Shown: positions 22,259-32,666 of the stretch, one piece after another
Layout of the letters: every line of letters starts with the position of its first letter
How positions within the stretch are numbered: position 1 is the first letter of the stretch
From: Nitrosospira sp.
GTDB taxonomy: Bacteria; Pseudomonadota; Gammaproteobacteria; Burkholderiales; Nitrosomonadaceae
Length of the DNA: 37,339 nt
Assembly (NCBI GenBank): GCA_013821425.1
Contig: JACDGV010000024.1
Span: 1-37,339, forward strand
Direction: 5' to 3'
Made by a program: the position numbers and the translations under genes
The notes under the pieces: model-generated
What the model was told of the DNA's origin: nothing
The model's database searches: none
What the model saw: the letters and a program-made list of their open reading frames with translations, nothing else

Positions 22259-23122
22259 ATGGGACAAAAAATACATCCGACGGGTTTTCGACTTTCCGTC
22301 TTGAAAAACTGGTCATCGAAATGGTATGCGAATGGGAAAAATTTCCCGGGGATGCTGAATGAGGATATCAGGGTCCGGGAATATCTGAAAAAGAAACTGG
22401 CGCATGCGTCGGTTGGCCGGGTGATTATCGAGCGGCCATCCAAAAACGCGCGCATCACAATTTATAGCTCCCGCCCAGGTGTGGTGATAGGCAAAAAAGG
22501 CGAAGATATCGAAATTTTACGCGGCGCCCTGCAGAAGCTGATGGGGGTACCGGTGCATGTGAACATCGAGGAAATCCGCAAGCCGGAAATTGATGCGCAG
22601 CTGATTGCCGATAATATCGCACAGCAGTTGGAAAAACGAATCATGTTCCGTCGCGCCATGAAAAGAGCGATACAGAATGCCATGCGCCTGGGTGCGCAAG
22701 GTATCAAAATCATGAGCGCCGGCAGGTTGAATGGCATCGAGATAGCTCGTACGGAATGGTATCGGGAGGGCCGGGTGCCGCTCCATACTTTGCGCGCCGA
22801 CCTTGATTACGGCGTTTCGGAAGCGAAAACGACCTACGGGGTGATAGGAATTAAAGTATGGGTGTTCAAAGGCGAGGTGATAGGGCGTAGCGACCAACCC
22901 GGAGCAGTCGGGCCTGGTGTGCAAACTCCCTCTTCGCCGGGAGAACCCGAAAGCAAGCGCCCAGCGCGGAGGCCTGCAGGAAGGGTTGAGATGAGAGGCG
23001 ACGCAAGAGCGGGAGAAAAGAAAGTGACGAATAAACCTGATTCCGCGGTTGAGGAAGCCGCGAGCAAACCCGCAAGCAGAAAGATAGTGACGCCAGGAGA
23101 TAAAGATGCAGCAGCCAGCTAG
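22259..23122 (+). CDS. rpsC: 30S ribosomal protein S3 (uS3), long C-terminal tail
   Basis: S3 forms part of the mRNA entry tunnel and helps unwind mRNA. The product is 287 residues, starting [14 protein letters not shown] four bases after the rplV stop. The type II KH domain carries the GKKG loop (78-81), and the S3 C-terminal domain runs to about residue 210. Beyond it a tail of about 77 residues (211-287) is rich in Pro, Lys, Glu, Ala and Arg and looks disordered; E. coli S3 is about 233 residues, so the tail is extra. Its last 17 bases overlap rplP. Confidence 0.97.
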   Translation: MGQKIHPTGFRLSVLKNWSSKWYANGKNFPGMLNEDIRVREYLKKKLAHASVGRVIIERPSKNARITIYSSRPGVVIGKKGEDIEILRGALQKLMGVPVHVNIEEIRKPEIDAQLIADNIAQQLEKRIMFRRAMKRAIQNAMRLGAQGIKIMSAGRLNGIEIARTEWYREGRVPLHTLRADLDYGVSEAKTTYGVIGIKVWVFKGEVIGRSDQPGAVGPGVQTPSSPGEPESKRPARRPAGRVEMRGDARAGEKKVTNKPDSAVEEAASKPASRKIVTPGDKDAAAS

Positions 23123-23522
23123 GACAAAATACCGAAAGCAGCAAAAGGGGCGCAATAAGGGCGTTGCCACTCGCGGTGCGAAGGTCAGTTTTGGCGAGTT
23201 CGGGCTCAAGGCAGTGGGTCGGGGCCGTTTGACAGCGCGGCAAATAGAGGCCGCGCGCCGAGCCATGACCCGCCATATAAAACGGGGTGGCCGTATCTGG
23301 ATCCGTATTTTTCCTGATAAACCGATTTCCCATAAGCCGGCTGAGGTAAGGATGGGTAATGGCAAGGGTAATCCGGAGTACTTTGTGGCTGAAATTCAGC
23401 CAGGTAAAATGTTATATGAAATGGACGGGGTTGATGAGGTACTGGCAAGGCAGGCATTTCGCCTGGCAGCCGCGAAACTGCCGATCCAGACTACGTTCGT
23501 TGTCAGACAGGTGGGTGGTTAA
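23106..23522 (+). CDS. rplP: 50S ribosomal protein L16 (uL16)
   Basis: L16 is a late-assembly protein at the A-site tRNA elbow. The 138-residue product starts [19 protein letters not shown] at an ATG behind CAGGAG, inside the end of rpsC. The conserved [22 protein letters not shown] segment lies near residues 60-81. The 17-base overlap with rpsC suggests coupled translation. The length is typical. Confidence 0.98.
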   Translation: MQQPARTKYRKQQKGRNKGVATRGAKVSFGEFGLKAVGRGRLTARQIEAARRAMTRHIKRGGRIWIRIFPDKPISHKPAEVRMGNGKGNPEYFVAEIQPGKMLYEMDGVDEVLARQAFRLAAAKLPIQTTFVVRQVGG

Positions 23523-23524
23523 TC

Positions 23525-23725
23525 ATGAAATTGAAAGTCAAAGACCTGAGGGCCAAGAACCCAGTGGAGCTGCAACGGGAGTTATTGGATCTTTTGAGAG
23601 CGAGATTTGGCCTGCGAATGCAACAGGCTACGCAGCAGCTAAGCAATACGGCTCAATTGCGTAATACTCGGCGAGATATTGCGCGCGCAAAAACCATCCT
23701 TGGCGAGAAGGCGAGGCAGTCATGA
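23525..23725 (+). CDS. rpmC: 50S ribosomal protein L29 (uL29)
   Basis: L29 is a small helical protein next to L23 at the tunnel exit. The 66 residues start [20 protein letters not shown], form the expected helical hairpin and contain the [16 protein letters not shown] motif. Its stop overlaps the rpsQ start (ATGA), and it follows rplP by two bases. Confidence 0.97.
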   Translation: MKLKVKDLRAKNPVELQRELLDLLRARFGLRMQQATQQLSNTAQLRNTRRDIARAKTILGEKARQS

Positions 23726-23988
23726 GCGAGGCCAACCTGAGCCGTACTCTTAGCGGAAGAGTAATGAGCGACAAGATGGACAAGACTATAACCGTTTTAG
23801 TCGAACGGAAGGTCAAGCACCCGCTCTATGGCAAAATCATCGTTCGTTCAAAGAAGTATCATGTTCATGATGAGAATAACGAGTTTCACGCAGGCGATAT
23901 GGTGGTAATAGAAGAATGCCGCCCCTATTCAAAAACCAAAGCCTGGCGCGTGGTCAGAGCAACCGAAAAGGCTGACCAGATTAGTTGA
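23722..23988 (+). CDS. rpsQ: 30S ribosomal protein S17 (uS17)
   Basis: S17 binds 16S rRNA early in assembly through an OB fold. The 88-residue product has [19 protein letters not shown] near residues 12-30 and [14 protein letters not shown] near the end. It is the last gene of the S10 operon here; a hairpin and a new promoter lie before rplN. Confidence 0.98.
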   Translation: MSEANLSRTLSGRVMSDKMDKTITVLVERKVKHPLYGKIIVRSKKYHVHDENNEFHAGDMVVIEECRPYSKTKAWRVVRATEKADQIS

Positions 23989-24002
23989 TCGGTGGCGAAG
24001 GC

Positions 24003-24035
24003 AGACTGAAAGGGATTTTGCCCTGTCTTGTTTTT
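24003..24035 (+). terminator. Weak terminator at the end of the S10 operon
   Basis: AGAC and AGGG (24003-24006, 24011-24014) can pair with CCCT and GTCT (24021-24024, 24025-24028) around a bulge, followed by TG and five T (24031-24035). It overlaps the -35 region of the next promoter. The stem is interrupted, so termination is probably partial. Confidence 0.35.
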
Positions 24036-24056
24036 CTCCTCAGATTGCCTTATAAT
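24028..24056 (+). promoter_or_regulatory. Candidate spc operon promoter
   Basis: A perfect -10 TATAAT (24051-24056) lies 17 bases after TTGTTT (24028-24033), which matches only the first half of the -35 consensus. It sits 133 bases before rplN, in the same S10/spc boundary position as the known E. coli spc promoter. The remaining gap to rplN shows T-rich sequence and no gene. Confidence 0.55.
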
Positions 24057-24188
24057 TCCGGCCTCCTTATTTTCCGTTTTTTAATTTAACCGCAGCCGGT
24101 TCTTCTCGCTGCGTCACAACCCCCAACGGGTTCCAATACTATCTACGCCTTGGCTTGGGCTGGAAAAGTTGGAGAGAGTGAGAAAAAA

Positions 24189-24557
24189 ATGATTCAAATG
24201 CAATCGATTCTGCAAGTTGCGGATAACACTGGCGCGCGTTCAATCATGTGCATCAAGGTATTGGGCGGTTCCAAGCGGCGTTACGCCGGTATAGGTGACG
24301 TCATAAAGGTTAGTATCAAGGATGTGGCGCCACGCGGCCGTGTAAAAAAAGGCGAAGTCTATAATGCCGTAGTTGTGCGTACTTCCAAGGGCGTTCGCCG
24401 CGCTGACGGTTCGTTGATCAAGTTCGACAACAATGCCGCAGTACTGCTTAACGCCAAGCTGGAGCCCATTGGCACGCGTATTTTCGGTCCAGTCACCCGT
24501 GAATTGCGCAACGCGCGCTTCATGAAAATTGTTTCACTTGCGCCAGAAGTTTTGTAA
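24189..24557 (+). CDS. rplN: 50S ribosomal protein L14 (uL14)
   Basis: L14 lies at the subunit interface and binds the RsfS silencing factor. The 122-residue product starts [18 protein letters not shown] and contains [14 protein letters not shown] and the C-terminal [21 protein letters not shown] 24189 is chosen because the upstream part of the frame (from 24150) is not conserved and GGAGAGAG lies just before the ATG. First gene of the spc operon. Confidence 0.98.
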   Translation: MIQMQSILQVADNTGARSIMCIKVLGGSKRRYAGIGDVIKVSIKDVAPRGRVKKGEVYNAVVVRTSKGVRRADGSLIKFDNNAAVLLNAKLEPIGTRIFGPVTRELRNARFMKIVSLAPEVL

Positions 24558-24578
24558 GCACGCCCAAAGGAAACTGTA

Positions 24579-24896
24579 ATGCGAAAAATAAAGAAAGGTG
24601 ACGATGTGATCATCACCACCGGAAAGGACAAAGGCAAACGTGGGACCGTGCTACGCATAGTTGACGCCAATTTAGTGCTGATAGAGGGTGCCAACAAGGT
24701 CAAGAAGCACCAGCGGCCCAACCCGAATAAAGGAACGGCGGGTGGCATTGTCGAGATGGAAAAGCCCATCCAGATTTCGAATGTCGCAATCTACAATCCC
24801 GCAACGCAGAAAGCAGACCGGGTAGGCTTCAGAACTATAGAAGGCAAAGGCAAGACCCGTTATTTTAAGTCGAGCGGAGAGCTGGTTGACGGCTAA
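24579..24896 (+). CDS. rplX: 50S ribosomal protein L24 (uL24)
   Basis: L24 initiates large-subunit assembly and lies near the tunnel exit. The 105-residue product begins [22 protein letters not shown], a KOW motif, and has the [21 protein letters not shown] segment near 35-55. AAGGAAA precedes the ATG. Size and order are typical of the spc operon. Confidence 0.98.
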   Translation: MRKIKKGDDVIITTGKDKGKRGTVLRIVDANLVLIEGANKVKKHQRPNPNKGTAGGIVEMEKPIQISNVAIYNPATQKADRVGFRTIEGKGKTRYFKSSGELVDG

Positions 24897-24915
24897 GAAG
24901 GTAAAGGGAATAAAT

Positions 24916-25455
24916 ATGGCTCGTTTACAAGAGTATTATCGCAGCACCGTAGTCAATCAGTTGACGCAGCAATTTGGTTACAAGTCCGTGATGGAAGTCC
25001 CGCGCATTCGCAAGATCACGCTAAACATGGGAGTGGGGGAAGCCGTTGCCGATAAGAAAATCATGGATCATGCCGTAGGTGACATGCAAAAAGTTTCCGG
25101 CCAGAAGCCGGTGGTAACGAAGGCGAAAAAATCCATCGCCACTTTCAAGGTCCGAGACGGCTATCCCGTCGGCTGCATGGTGACGCTACGCCGTATCCGC
25201 ATGTATGAGTTCCTGGATCGGTTGGTCAATGTAGCGATACCGCGTATTCGCGATTTTCGTGGTATTTCCGGAAAAGCTTTCGATGGCCGGGGAAATTATA
25301 ATATGGGCATAAAAGAGCAGATTATCTTTCCGGAAATCGAGTATGACAAAATCGATGCGCTTCGGGGTATGAATATTACGATTACCACCACGGCGAAAAC
25401 AGATGCGGAAGCGAAGGCGTTACTGGCCGCGTTCAAATTTCCATTCAAAAACTGA
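24916..25455 (+). CDS. rplE: 50S ribosomal protein L5 (uL5)
   Basis: L5 binds 5S rRNA with L18 and touches the P-site tRNA. The 179-residue product starts [16 protein letters not shown] and has the conserved [11 protein letters not shown] near residues 34-44 and [20 protein letters not shown] near 130-150. The in-frame upstream start at 24886 lies in rplX and is rejected; AAGGGAA fits the ATG at 24916. Confidence 0.98.
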   Translation: MARLQEYYRSTVVNQLTQQFGYKSVMEVPRIRKITLNMGVGEAVADKKIMDHAVGDMQKVSGQKPVVTKAKKSIATFKVRDGYPVGCMVTLRRIRMYEFLDRLVNVAIPRIRDFRGISGKAFDGRGNYNMGIKEQIIFPEIEYDKIDALRGMNITITTTAKTDAEAKALLAAFKFPFKN

Positions 25456-25462
25456 GAATATC

Positions 25463-25768
25463 ATGGCTAAAGTAGCTGTAATCAACCGTGACCTGAAACG
25501 CCGCGAGACCGTAAGGAAATTTGCGGCGCGCCGTGCTGAATTGTTCGCGATTATAAATGACGCCAGTCTGAATGATGAAGACCGTCTTTCTGCCAGGATC
25601 AAATTGCAGATGTTGCCTCGTGACTCGAGTCCCGTGCGGTTGCGTAATCGATGTTCACTGACCGGCCGGCCTCGCGGTGTATATAGAAAGTTTGGCCTGG
25701 GCCGAGGAAAACTCCGCGATATTGCCATGGATGGAGAGATTCCAGGCGTGATTAAGGCGAGCTGGTAG
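25463..25768 (+). CDS. rpsN: 30S ribosomal protein S14 (uS14, zinc-free type)
   Basis: S14 is a late 30S head protein. The 101-residue product has the [21 protein letters not shown] motif near residues 57-77 and lacks the CxxC...CxxC zinc ribbon of the short form, so it is the long, zinc-independent paralogue. It begins seven bases after rplE. The 156 bases that follow, before rpsH, show no gene or convincing promoter. Confidence 0.98.
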   Translation: MAKVAVINRDLKRRETVRKFAARRAELFAIINDASLNDEDRLSARIKLQMLPRDSSPVRLRNRCSLTGRPRGVYRKFGLGRGKLRDIAMDGEIPGVIKASW

Positions 25769-25924
25769 ATGACCATTAAAGCCGCTTGCAGGTGCGTTTG
25801 AATTGATGATGGCAAACGATCCCCTCGTATTTCAAGAGATTAGATCCAGTATGATAAAACCAGGTTTGGTCGGAAATTACGTATGGCCTTGTTACGAAAA
25901 CAGGATTTCCAGAGGTGCCCCTAG

Positions 25925-26320
25925 ATGAGCATGAGTGACCCTATCGCGGACATGCTGACGCGAATTCGCAACGCCCAGCTTTCCGAAAAAGCAACGGTTG
26001 TTATGCCTGCATCCAAGCTAAAGGTGGCCATTGCCCAGGTATTGAAGGATGAAGGTTATGTCGAGGATTTCGCCGTTCACGAGGCGAACGGCAAGCCCGC
26101 GCTGGATATCAGCCTGAAATATTATGCCGGACGTCCGGTTATCGAGAGAATAGAACGTATTAGCCGTCCAGGCTTACGGATTTACAAGGCGAGCGACAAG
26201 CTTCCGAACGTCATGAATGGCCTTGGGGTGGCAATAGTCTCGACATCCAGGGGTGTGATGACTGAACGAAAAGCGCGCGCCAGTGGGGTGGGTGGTGAAG
26301 TATTATGTATCGTTGCCTAA
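25925..26320 (+). CDS. rpsH: 30S ribosomal protein S8 (uS8)
   Basis: S8 binds the central domain of 16S rRNA and in E. coli represses the spc operon. The 131-residue product begins [18 protein letters not shown] and ends with the RNA-binding [27 protein letters not shown] second ATG at 25931 is possible, but the six-base longer form is common in related bacteria, and AGAGG lies at a workable distance. Confidence 0.98.
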   Translation: MSMSDPIADMLTRIRNAQLSEKATVVMPASKLKVAIAQVLKDEGYVEDFAVHEANGKPALDISLKYYAGRPVIERIERISRPGLRIYKASDKLPNVMNGLGVAIVSTSRGVMTERKARASGVGGEVLCIVA

Positions 26321-26339
26321 GAGTCTAAAGGTCTAAAAA

Positions 26340-26873
26340 ATGTCTCGAGTAGGTAAAAATCCTGTGCCGGTGCCGGCGAATGTAGAAGTAACCCTGTCAC
26401 CTTCCGAGGTGTCGGTAAAAGGCCCGCTGGGCACGCTGCGGCATAATCTCGTACCAGTCATATCCGTTGAACGCGAGGGTGAAAATTTGCTGGTAAAACC
26501 TTTGAACGGCTCCAAGCAGGCAAATGCAATGTCGGGAACCATGCGTGCGCTTCTGGCCAATATGGTCAAGGGGGTTACCAGTGGTTTTGAGAAAAAGCTG
26601 ACATTGGTGGGTGTCGGTTATCGCGCGCAGGCGGCGAATGATGTTCTTAACCTGACGCTTGGATTCTCTCATCCCGTTACTCACAAAATGCCGGAGGGGG
26701 TGAAAGTGGAAACTCCCAGCCAAACGGAGGTCGTCGTCAAAGGCATGGACCGGCAGCAGGTTGGGCAGGTTGCCGCGGACATACGCGCCTATCGTAAGCC
26801 GGAGCCTTACAAGGGCAAGGGTGTGCGGTACGCCGATGAGGTTATTGTCCTGAAAGAAACCAAGAAGAAATAA
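26340..26873 (+). CDS. rplF: 50S ribosomal protein L6 (uL6)
   Basis: L6 lies near the sarcin-ricin loop and stalk base where factors bind. The 177 residues start [17 protein letters not shown] and end with the signature [21 protein letters not shown] near residues 152-172. Both repeated L6 domains are present and the length matches the family. Confidence 0.99.
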   Translation: MSRVGKNPVPVPANVEVTLSPSEVSVKGPLGTLRHNLVPVISVEREGENLLVKPLNGSKQANAMSGTMRALLANMVKGVTSGFEKKLTLVGVGYRAQAANDVLNLTLGFSHPVTHKMPEGVKVETPSQTEVVVKGMDRQQVGQVAADIRAYRKPEPYKGKGVRYADEVIVLKETKKK

Positions 26874-26884
26874 TAGGGATAGAT

Positions 26885-27241
26885 ATGCTGAAACCTAATA
26901 AGTCCCGTCTGCGCCGTGCGCGGCGAACCCGCGCCAAGATCGCCGAATTGAAGATAATACGGCTGGCGGTACATCGCAGCAATTGCCATATTTACGCCCA
27001 ACTGATAGATGGTCCTACCGGCAAGGTATTGACCAGCGCGTCAACTCTGGAACCGGATCTTCGGACCGATCTGCCAAACGGGGGCACCACGGGTGCTGCG
27101 GCGGCAGTAGGTAAACGGGTTGCGGAAAAGGCGAGAAACCTGGGTATCGAGACGGTTGCGTTCGACCGTTCAGGTTTTAAATATCACGGGCGCGTGAAGG
27201 CGTTAGCAGAGGCTGCTCGTGCACATGGCCTCAAATTCTAA
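26885..27241 (+). CDS. rplR: 50S ribosomal protein L18 (uL18)
   Basis: L18 carries 5S rRNA into the large subunit. The 118-residue product has the basic N-terminus [14 protein letters not shown], the core [17 protein letters not shown] near 26-42 and the C-terminal [20 protein letters not shown]. It starts at ATG 11 bases after rplF and is followed by rpsE. Confidence 0.98.
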   Translation: MLKPNKSRLRRARRTRAKIAELKIIRLAVHRSNCHIYAQLIDGPTGKVLTSASTLEPDLRTDLPNGGTTGAAAAVGKRVAEKARNLGIETVAFDRSGFKYHGRVKALAEAARAHGLKF

Positions 27242-27257
27242 GTGAGGAAAACTGGTA

Positions 27258-27800
27258 ATGGCTAAGATGCAGGGACGAATGCAAGGGAAAGTGCCGCAAG
27301 GCGATGATCGCGGTGACGGGCTCAAGGAAAAAATGGTGGCGATCAATCGAGTCACCAAGGTGGTAAAAGGCGGCCGTATCCTGGGTTTTGCCGCGCTGAC
27401 AGTTGTGGGAAACGGGGATGGCGGTGTGGGCATGGGGAAAGGCAAGTCGCGGGAAGTGCCAGTAGCCGTGCAAAAAGCGATGGACGAAGCCCGTCGCAAG
27501 ATGATCAAGGTGAGCCTCAAGAACGGTACGCTTCACCATCCCGTTATTGGCAGGCATGGTGCCGCGATGGTATATATGCAGCCTGCTTCGGAAGGTACCG
27601 GCATCATTGCAGGAGGTCCCATGCGCGCAGTGTTCGAGGTCATGGGCGTACATAACATTCTTGCCAAGTGTATTGGCTCAGCCAATCCTTATAATGTCGT
27701 GCGTGCGACCTTGAACGGGTTGAAGGCCATGAATACGCCGGCGGAAATCGCAGCAAAAAGGGGTAAGAGTGTGGAAGAAATCTCGGGATTGGTCAAATGA
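27258..27800 (+). CDS. rpsE: 30S ribosomal protein S5 (uS5)
   Basis: S5 acts in decoding accuracy and at the mRNA entry site. The 180-residue product contains the double-stranded RNA-binding part [20 protein letters not shown] near 26-45 and the C-terminal domain [19 protein letters not shown] near 117-135. The N-terminus has a short extra basic stretch ([18 protein letters not shown]). It overlaps rpmD by four bases. Confidence 0.98.
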   Translation: MAKMQGRMQGKVPQGDDRGDGLKEKMVAINRVTKVVKGGRILGFAALTVVGNGDGGVGMGKGKSREVPVAVQKAMDEARRKMIKVSLKNGTLHHPVIGRHGAAMVYMQPASEGTGIIAGGPMRAVFEVMGVHNILAKCIGSANPYNVVRATLNGLKAMNTPAEIAAKRGKSVEEISGLVK

Positions 27801-27985
27801 CCGGGAATGAAAAAAAGATCAAGGTAACGTTGATCAAAAGCCTGATTGGCACCAAACGATCACATAGGGCGACCGCGCGTGGGTTGGGGTTGCGCGGAAT
27901 TAACAGCAGCGTGGAACTGGAAGATACCCCAGCGGTACGAGGCATGATCAATAATATTTATTATCTGGTAAAAAGCGAGGCATAG
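27797..27985 (+). CDS. rpmD: 50S ribosomal protein L30 (uL30)
   Basis: L30 is a small 23S rRNA-binding protein. The 62 residues read as the usual fold, with [20 protein letters not shown] followed by the conserved [20 protein letters not shown]. It starts in an ATGA overlap with rpsE and its stop is directly abutted by the rplO ATG. Confidence 0.98.
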   Translation: MTGNEKKIKVTLIKSLIGTKRSHRATARGLGLRGINSSVELEDTPAVRGMINNIYYLVKSEA

Positions 27986-28417
27986 ATGCAGCTGAACTCG
28001 ATCAAGCCCGCGGCCGGTGCCAAGCACTTTAAACGGCGCGTGGGACGCGGCATAGGCTCGGGTCTCGGGAAGACTGCCGGACGTGGTCACAAGGGACAGA
28101 AATCCCGCGCGGGTGGTTTTCATAAAGTGGGTTTTGAAGGGGGACAAATGCCCTTGCAACGCCGCCTACCGAAGCGCGGCTTCAACTCTTTAACCAAAAA
28201 AGGTGGCGCGGAAGTACGACTGTCCGCATTGAGCCGAGTGGATGGAGATGTTATCGATATTCTGGCATTGAAACAGGCAGGGATAATTCGGGGTTCCACC
28301 CACACCGCAAAAGTGATGCTTTCCGGAAAAATAGAGCGCGCGGTCAAACTACAGGGTATCTTGGCGACCGCCGGTGCAAAGGCGGCCATTGAAGCCGCAG
28401 GCGGTAGTGTTGAATAA
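27986..28417 (+). CDS. rplO: 50S ribosomal protein L15 (uL15)
   Basis: L15 is an assembly protein with a long basic extension. The 143-residue product begins [20 protein letters not shown] and has the glycine-rich [20 protein letters not shown] near residues 20-39 and the [18 protein letters not shown] segment. GAGG at the end of rpmD serves as ribosome-binding site. The 17-base gap before secY shows that export and ribosome genes share the transcript. Confidence 0.98.
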   Translation: MQLNSIKPAAGAKHFKRRVGRGIGSGLGKTAGRGHKGQKSRAGGFHKVGFEGGQMPLQRRLPKRGFNSLTKKGGAEVRLSALSRVDGDVIDILALKQAGIIRGSTHTAKVMLSGKIERAVKLQGILATAGAKAAIEAAGGSVE

Positions 28418-28434
28418 GTTCGAGAGGACACAGA

Positions 28435-29763
28435 TTGGCCGCTAGTGATTCCCTGCGGGGATTGTCCGGAAAACTGGGTGACCTGAAACGTCGGTTGTGG
28501 TTTTTGCTGCTTGCGTTAATTGTCTACCGCATCGGAGCGCATGTTCCAGTGCCCGGTATTGACCCCGTAGTGCTGAAAGACTTGTTCGAGTCCCAGCAGG
28601 GGGGCATTCTCGGGATGTTCAACATGTTTTCCGGCGGCGCGCTTTCGCGGTTCTCGATTTTCGCGTTGGGGATCATGCCGTATATTTCGGCTTCGATCAT
28701 CATGCAGCTGGGGACCGTTGCCTTTCCTTATCTGGAAGCGATCAAGAAGGAGGGGGAATCCGGGCGAAGAAAAATTACCCAGTACACCAGATATGGCACC
28801 TTGGGATTAGCCCTGGTGCAAGGTTACGGCATATCAATCGCATTGCAATCCCAGCCGGGATTAGTGATTGAACCTGGCCCGATGTTCTTGTTGACCACGG
28901 TAATAACGTTGGTTACGGGAACCATATTTCTAATGTGGTTGGGAGAACAGATTACTGAGCGCGGTATCGGCAACGGTATATCTCTCATTATTTTTGCCGG
29001 GATCGTGGCCGGGCTGCCAAGCGCAATCGGCGGAACACTCGAGCTGGTACGAACTGGCGCCATGCATTTTCTGATAGCCCTGGGGATTTTTCTTGCGGCG
29101 ACGGTCGTAACCGGTTTTGTGGTCTTTGTCGAGCGTGGGCAGCGCAAGATACTGGTTAACTATGCGAAGCGGCAGGTAGGCCGGAAAGTTTACGGCGGGC
29201 AGAGTTCTCATTTGCCGCTGAAGCTTAATATGGCCGGCGTTATTCCGCCTATCTTTGCTTCCAGCATCATTTTATTTCCCGCAACGCTGGCCGGGTGGTT
29301 TTCCAGTGGAGAATCGATGAGCTGGCTGAAGGACATAAGTGGCGCGCTATCGCCAGGCCAGCCCATTTATGTCATTTTGTATGCAGCTATGATTATATTT
29401 TTCTGTTTCTTTTACACCGCGCTGGTATTTAATCCTAAGGACACCGCGGAGAATTTGAAAAAAAGCGGCGCGTTCATTCCGGGAATTCGTCCCGGTGAGC
29501 AGACCACGCGGTATATCGAACGCATAATGCTTCGACTTACCCTCGCAGGAGCCATTTACGTGACGGCCGTATGCTTGTTGCCGGAATTCCTGATTTTGAA
29601 ATGGAATGTACCGTTTTATTTCGGCGGTACTTCTCTCCTGATCATTGTGGTGGTAACTATGGATTTCATGTCTCAGGTCCAGGCGCACATCATGTCGCAC
29701 CAATATGAGAGTCTGCTGAAGAAAACGAATTTCAAGGGTGGCGGCGGGTTACCGGCGAGATAG
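28435..29763 (+). CDS. secY: Preprotein translocase subunit SecY
   Basis: SecY is the channel of the Sec translocon in the inner membrane. The product is 442 residues from a TTG start behind GAGAGGA, with about ten membrane helices. Visible landmarks are [12 protein letters not shown] (plug-side of helix 1, near 32-43), [14 protein letters not shown] (near 79-92) and the cytosolic loop [23 protein letters not shown] (near 244-266) that meets SecA and the ribosome. SecE is encoded at the left end of the window, so both essential translocon parts lie in this supercluster. Confidence 0.98.
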   Translation: MAASDSLRGLSGKLGDLKRRLWFLLLALIVYRIGAHVPVPGIDPVVLKDLFESQQGGILGMFNMFSGGALSRFSIFALGIMPYISASIIMQLGTVAFPYLEAIKKEGESGRRKITQYTRYGTLGLALVQGYGISIALQSQPGLVIEPGPMFLLTTVITLVTGTIFLMWLGEQITERGIGNGISLIIFAGIVAGLPSAIGGTLELVRTGAMHFLIALGIFLAATVVTGFVVFVERGQRKILVNYAKRQVGRKVYGGQSSHLPLKLNMAGVIPPIFASSIILFPATLAGWFSSGESMSWLKDISGALSPGQPIYVILYAAMIIFFCFFYTALVFNPKDTAENLKKSGAFIPGIRPGEQTTRYIERIMLRLTLAGAIYVTAVCLLPEFLILKWNVPFYFGGTSLLIIVVVTMDFMSQVQAHIMSHQYESLLKKTNFKGGGGLPAR

Positions 29764-29779
29764 TTAATTTAAGGATAGG

Positions 29780-29998
29780 ATGGCCAAGGAAGAAACGATA
29801 CAAATGCAGGGCGAGATACTGGAAACGTTGCCGAACGCTACGTTCCGTGTCAAGTTGGAGAATGGTCACGTTGTGTTGGGGCATATCTCCGGCAAGATGC
29901 GCATGCATTACATCCGGATTTTGCCTGGCGATAAGGTAACTGTCGATTTGACGCCGTATGATTTAAGCAGGGCGCGAATTACATTTCGCGCTAAATAG
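29780..29998 (+). CDS. infA: Translation initiation factor IF-1
   Basis: IF-1 occupies the A site during initiation. The 72-residue OB-fold product has [20 protein letters not shown] near residues 8-27 and [20 protein letters not shown] near 34-53. Its place between secY and rpmJ is found in many betaproteobacteria but not in E. coli, where infA lies elsewhere. AAGGATAGG precedes the ATG. Confidence 0.98.
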   Translation: MAKEETIQMQGEILETLPNATFRVKLENGHVVLGHISGKMRMHYIRILPGDKVTVDLTPYDLSRARITFRAK

Positions 29999-30012
29999 CG
30001 GGGAGAGTGCAC

Positions 30013-30126
30013 ATGAAGGTGTTGGCATCAGTAAAGAAAATCTGCCGTAATTGCAAAATTATTCGGCGCAACCGCGTGGTGCGGGTAATCTGCACCGATC
30101 CGAGGCATAAGCAGCGTCAGGGTTAG
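30013..30126 (+). CDS. rpmJ: 50S ribosomal protein L36 (bL36, zinc-binding)
   Basis: This 37-residue protein is the smallest ribosomal protein. It reads [19 protein letters not shown] and continues to PRHKQRQG with a TAG stop. The zinc ligands CxxC (11 and 14), C27 and H33 are all present, so it is the zinc-containing C+ form, used when zinc is plentiful. GGGAGAG lies at a good distance before the ATG. Last gene of the spc operon. Confidence 0.97.
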   Translation: MKVLASVKKICRNCKIIRRNRVVRVICTDPRHKQRQG

Positions 30127-30145
30127 TCGGCTGAAATGCTTCAGG

Positions 30146-30154
30146 TGTTATAAT
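30146..30154 (+). promoter_or_regulatory. Candidate alpha operon promoter (extended -10)
   Basis: TGTTATAAT contains a perfect -10 TATAAT (30149-30154) preceded by the TG of an extended -10 element. No recognisable -35 stands 17 bases upstream, which extended -10 promoters can do without. It lies 23 bases before rpsM, so the transcript would have a very short leader. In E. coli most alpha operon transcription comes from spc, so this would be a secondary promoter. Confidence 0.45.
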
Positions 30155-30177
30155 TCAAAACTTTTGTAGGAAGGCGT

Positions 30178-30555
<378 letters not shown>

Positions 30556-30599
30556 TTGCTCGGTAGCTAACTGAACGATAGTTCAAAGGAATAAATCAT

Positions 30600-30989
30600 A
30601 TGGTAAAAGCGGCTACGAGAGTACGCAAGAAGGTCAAGAAGAACGTTGCGGAAGGTATCGCCCACGTTCATGCATCATTTAACAACACGATCGTGACTAT
30701 TACAGACCGTCAAGGCAACGCTTTGTCGTGGGCGACATCCGGTGGCGCCGGTTTCAAGGGCTCGCGTAAAAGTACTCCGTTTGCAGCTCAGGTCGCAGCT
30801 GAGCACGCCGGTAAGCTCGCTCAGGAATGCGGCGTAAAAAATCTGGAGGTACGGATCAAGGGACCGGGTCCGGGACGCGAGTCGGCAGTGAGGGCATTGA
30901 ATGCGGCGGGCTTCAAGATTACCAGTATTTCGGATGTGACGCCGGTGCCTCATAACGGCTGCCGTCCGCCGAAGAAACGTCGTATTTAA
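30600..30989 (+). CDS. rpsK: 30S ribosomal protein S11 (uS11)
   Basis: S11 shapes the platform near the Shine-Dalgarno helix. The 129-residue product has [22 protein letters not shown] near residues 19-40, [17 protein letters not shown] near 48-64 and the C-terminus [18 protein letters not shown]. The length is typical. AAAGGAA precedes the ATG. Confidence 0.98.
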   Translation: MVKAATRVRKKVKKNVAEGIAHVHASFNNTIVTITDRQGNALSWATSGGAGFKGSRKSTPFAAQVAAEHAGKLAQECGVKNLEVRIKGPGPGRESAVRALNAAGFKITSISDVTPVPHNGCRPPKKRRI

Positions 30990-31001
30990 GGAGTAAGGAC
31001 T

Positions 31002-31628
31002 GTGGCCAGAAATCTTGATCCGAAATGCAGGCAATGCCGGCGCGAAGGCGAAAAGCTGTTCCTGAAAGCGGAAAAGTGTTTTACTGACAAATGCGCAATT
31101 GAACGCAGAAACTATGCGCCTGGTCAGCATGGCCAGAAAAGTACGCGGTTATCCGATTATGGGGTACAGCTACGCGAAAAGCAGAAACTGCGCCGCATAT
31201 ACGGAATACTGGAACGCCAGTTCCGCAATAATTATGAGCTAGCTGACAAACAGCGCGGAATTACCGGCGAGAATTTACTACAGTTGCTGGAGTGCCGCCT
31301 CGACACTGTTTCCTACCGGATGGGCTTTGGCGGTTCACGTTCAGAAGCAAGGCAGATTGTGCGTCACAACGGGATCCTGGTAAATGGCCGCAGGGTCAAC
31401 ATTCCATCCTATCAGGTGAAACCGGGCGACGTCATAGAGGTTGTCGAAAAAGCGAAAGGTCATTTGCGTATAAAGGCCGCGCTGGAAGCTGCCGAGCAGC
31501 GGAAGTTCCCCGACTGGATAGAGATGGACGTTAAAGCCATGAAGGGCACATTCAAGGCCAAGCCGGAACGATCCGAATTGCCGCCAAGCATTAACGAATC
31601 ATTGGTAATCGAATTATATTCCAAGTAA
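31002..31628 (+). CDS. rpsD: 30S ribosomal protein S4 (uS4, zinc-cysteine type)
   Basis: S4 nucleates 30S assembly and in E. coli represses the alpha operon. The product is 208 residues from a GTG start behind AAGGAG. The N-terminus has the cysteine set CRQC (9-12) and CFTDKC (26-31), a zinc-finger form not found in E. coli S4. The S4 RNA-binding domain ([20 protein letters not shown], near 97-116) is intact. Confidence 0.98.
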   Translation: MARNLDPKCRQCRREGEKLFLKAEKCFTDKCAIERRNYAPGQHGQKSTRLSDYGVQLREKQKLRRIYGILERQFRNNYELADKQRGITGENLLQLLECRLDTVSYRMGFGGSRSEARQIVRHNGILVNGRRVNIPSYQVKPGDVIEVVEKAKGHLRIKAALEAAEQRKFPDWIEMDVKAMKGTFKAKPERSELPPSINESLVIELYSK

Positions 31629-31661
31629 TCAATCGCCTAAGCTTCCCGTAAAAGGATCAGT

Positions 31662-32666
31662 ATGCTAAGTAACACTTTTCTTACGCCGCGCATTATCGAC
31701 GTTCAGAATATTTCACCGCTGCATGCCAAGATCACCATGGAGCCGTTTGAACGTGGCTATGGCCACACCCTAGGAAACGCCCTCCGGCGTGTCCTGCTGT
31801 CTTCAATGCCGGGATTTGCGCCAACCGAAGTGCAAATCAGCGGCGTTGTGCATGAGTATTCGGCGCTGGATGGGGTGCAGGAGGATGTGGTCGACATTCT
31901 GCTTAACCTGAAAGGTATTGTGCTGAAATTGCATAATCGGGATGACGCAGTTCTGATTCTTAAAAAGAAAGGCGAAGGTACAGTTACCGCAGGTGATATC
32001 GAAGCATCCCACGATGTGGAAATCATCAACCCGGATCATATCGTTGCCCATCTCACCGCCGGCGGCAAACTCGATATACAGATAAAGGTGGAAAGGGGGC
32101 GTGGTTATGTGCCAGGAACGGTGCGACAATTAGCAAACGAAGGCCGTACCATAGGGAGTATTTTACTTGATGCTTCTTTCAGTCCCGTGCGGCGTGTGAG
32201 TTATTCGGTAGAGAGTGCGCGTGTCGAACAGCGTACCGATCTCGACAAGCTGGTGATGGATATCGAGACCAATGGGGTCGTCGATCCGGAGGAAGCAATT
32301 CGTTACGCCGCAAAGGTACTCGTTGAGCAGCTTTCAGTGTTTGCTGATCTCAAGGGTACTCCATTACCAGTTGAGCAGCCCAAGCTGCCGCAAATCGATC
32401 CGGTATTGCTACGGCCAGTAGATGATCTTGAGCTTACCGTGCGTTCTGCCAATTGCCTGAAAGCTGAAAACATTTACTACATTGGCGACTTGATTCAGCG
32501 CACCGAAACCGAATTGCTGAAGACTCCGAACCTGGGCAGGAAATCGCTTAACGAAATCAAGGAAGTGTTGGCCTCGCGCGGCTTGACGCTGGGAATGAAA
32601 CTCGAAAGCTGGCCTCCATCCAATCTTGATAAAGGCAAAAAGGAAACAAGTTATGCGGCACCATAA
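31662..32666 (+). CDS. rpoA: DNA-directed RNA polymerase subunit alpha
   Basis: The alpha dimer nucleates RNA polymerase assembly, and its C-terminal domain binds UP elements and activators. The 334-residue product has the N-terminal dimerisation part ([22 protein letters not shown], near 27-48), a linker near 235-248 and the C-terminal domain with [14 protein letters not shown], where the arginine corresponds to E. coli R265, and [14 protein letters not shown]. The last 14 bases overlap rplQ. With rpoB and rpoC, all core subunits are encoded in this window. Confidence 0.99.
   Translation: MLSNTFLTPRIIDVQNISPLHAKITMEPFERGYGHTLGNALRRVLLSSMPGFAPTEVQISGVVHEYSALDGVQEDVVDILLNLKGIVLKLHNRDDAVLILKKKGEGTVTAGDIEASHDVEIINPDHIVAHLTAGGKLDIQIKVERGRGYVPGTVRQLANEGRTIGSILLDASFSPVRRVSYSVESARVEQRTDLDKLVMDIETNGVVDPEEAIRYAAKVLVEQLSVFADLKGTPLPVEQPKLPQIDPVLLRPVDDLELTVRSANCLKAENIYYIGDLIQRTETELLKTPNLGRKSLNEIKEVLASRGLTLGMKLESWPPSNLDKGKKETSYAAP

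Noticed and set aside
23106-23122. rpsC-rplP overlap as a possible frameshift
   Set aside because: Both proteins are complete, and the overlap has a proper ribosome-binding site for rplP.
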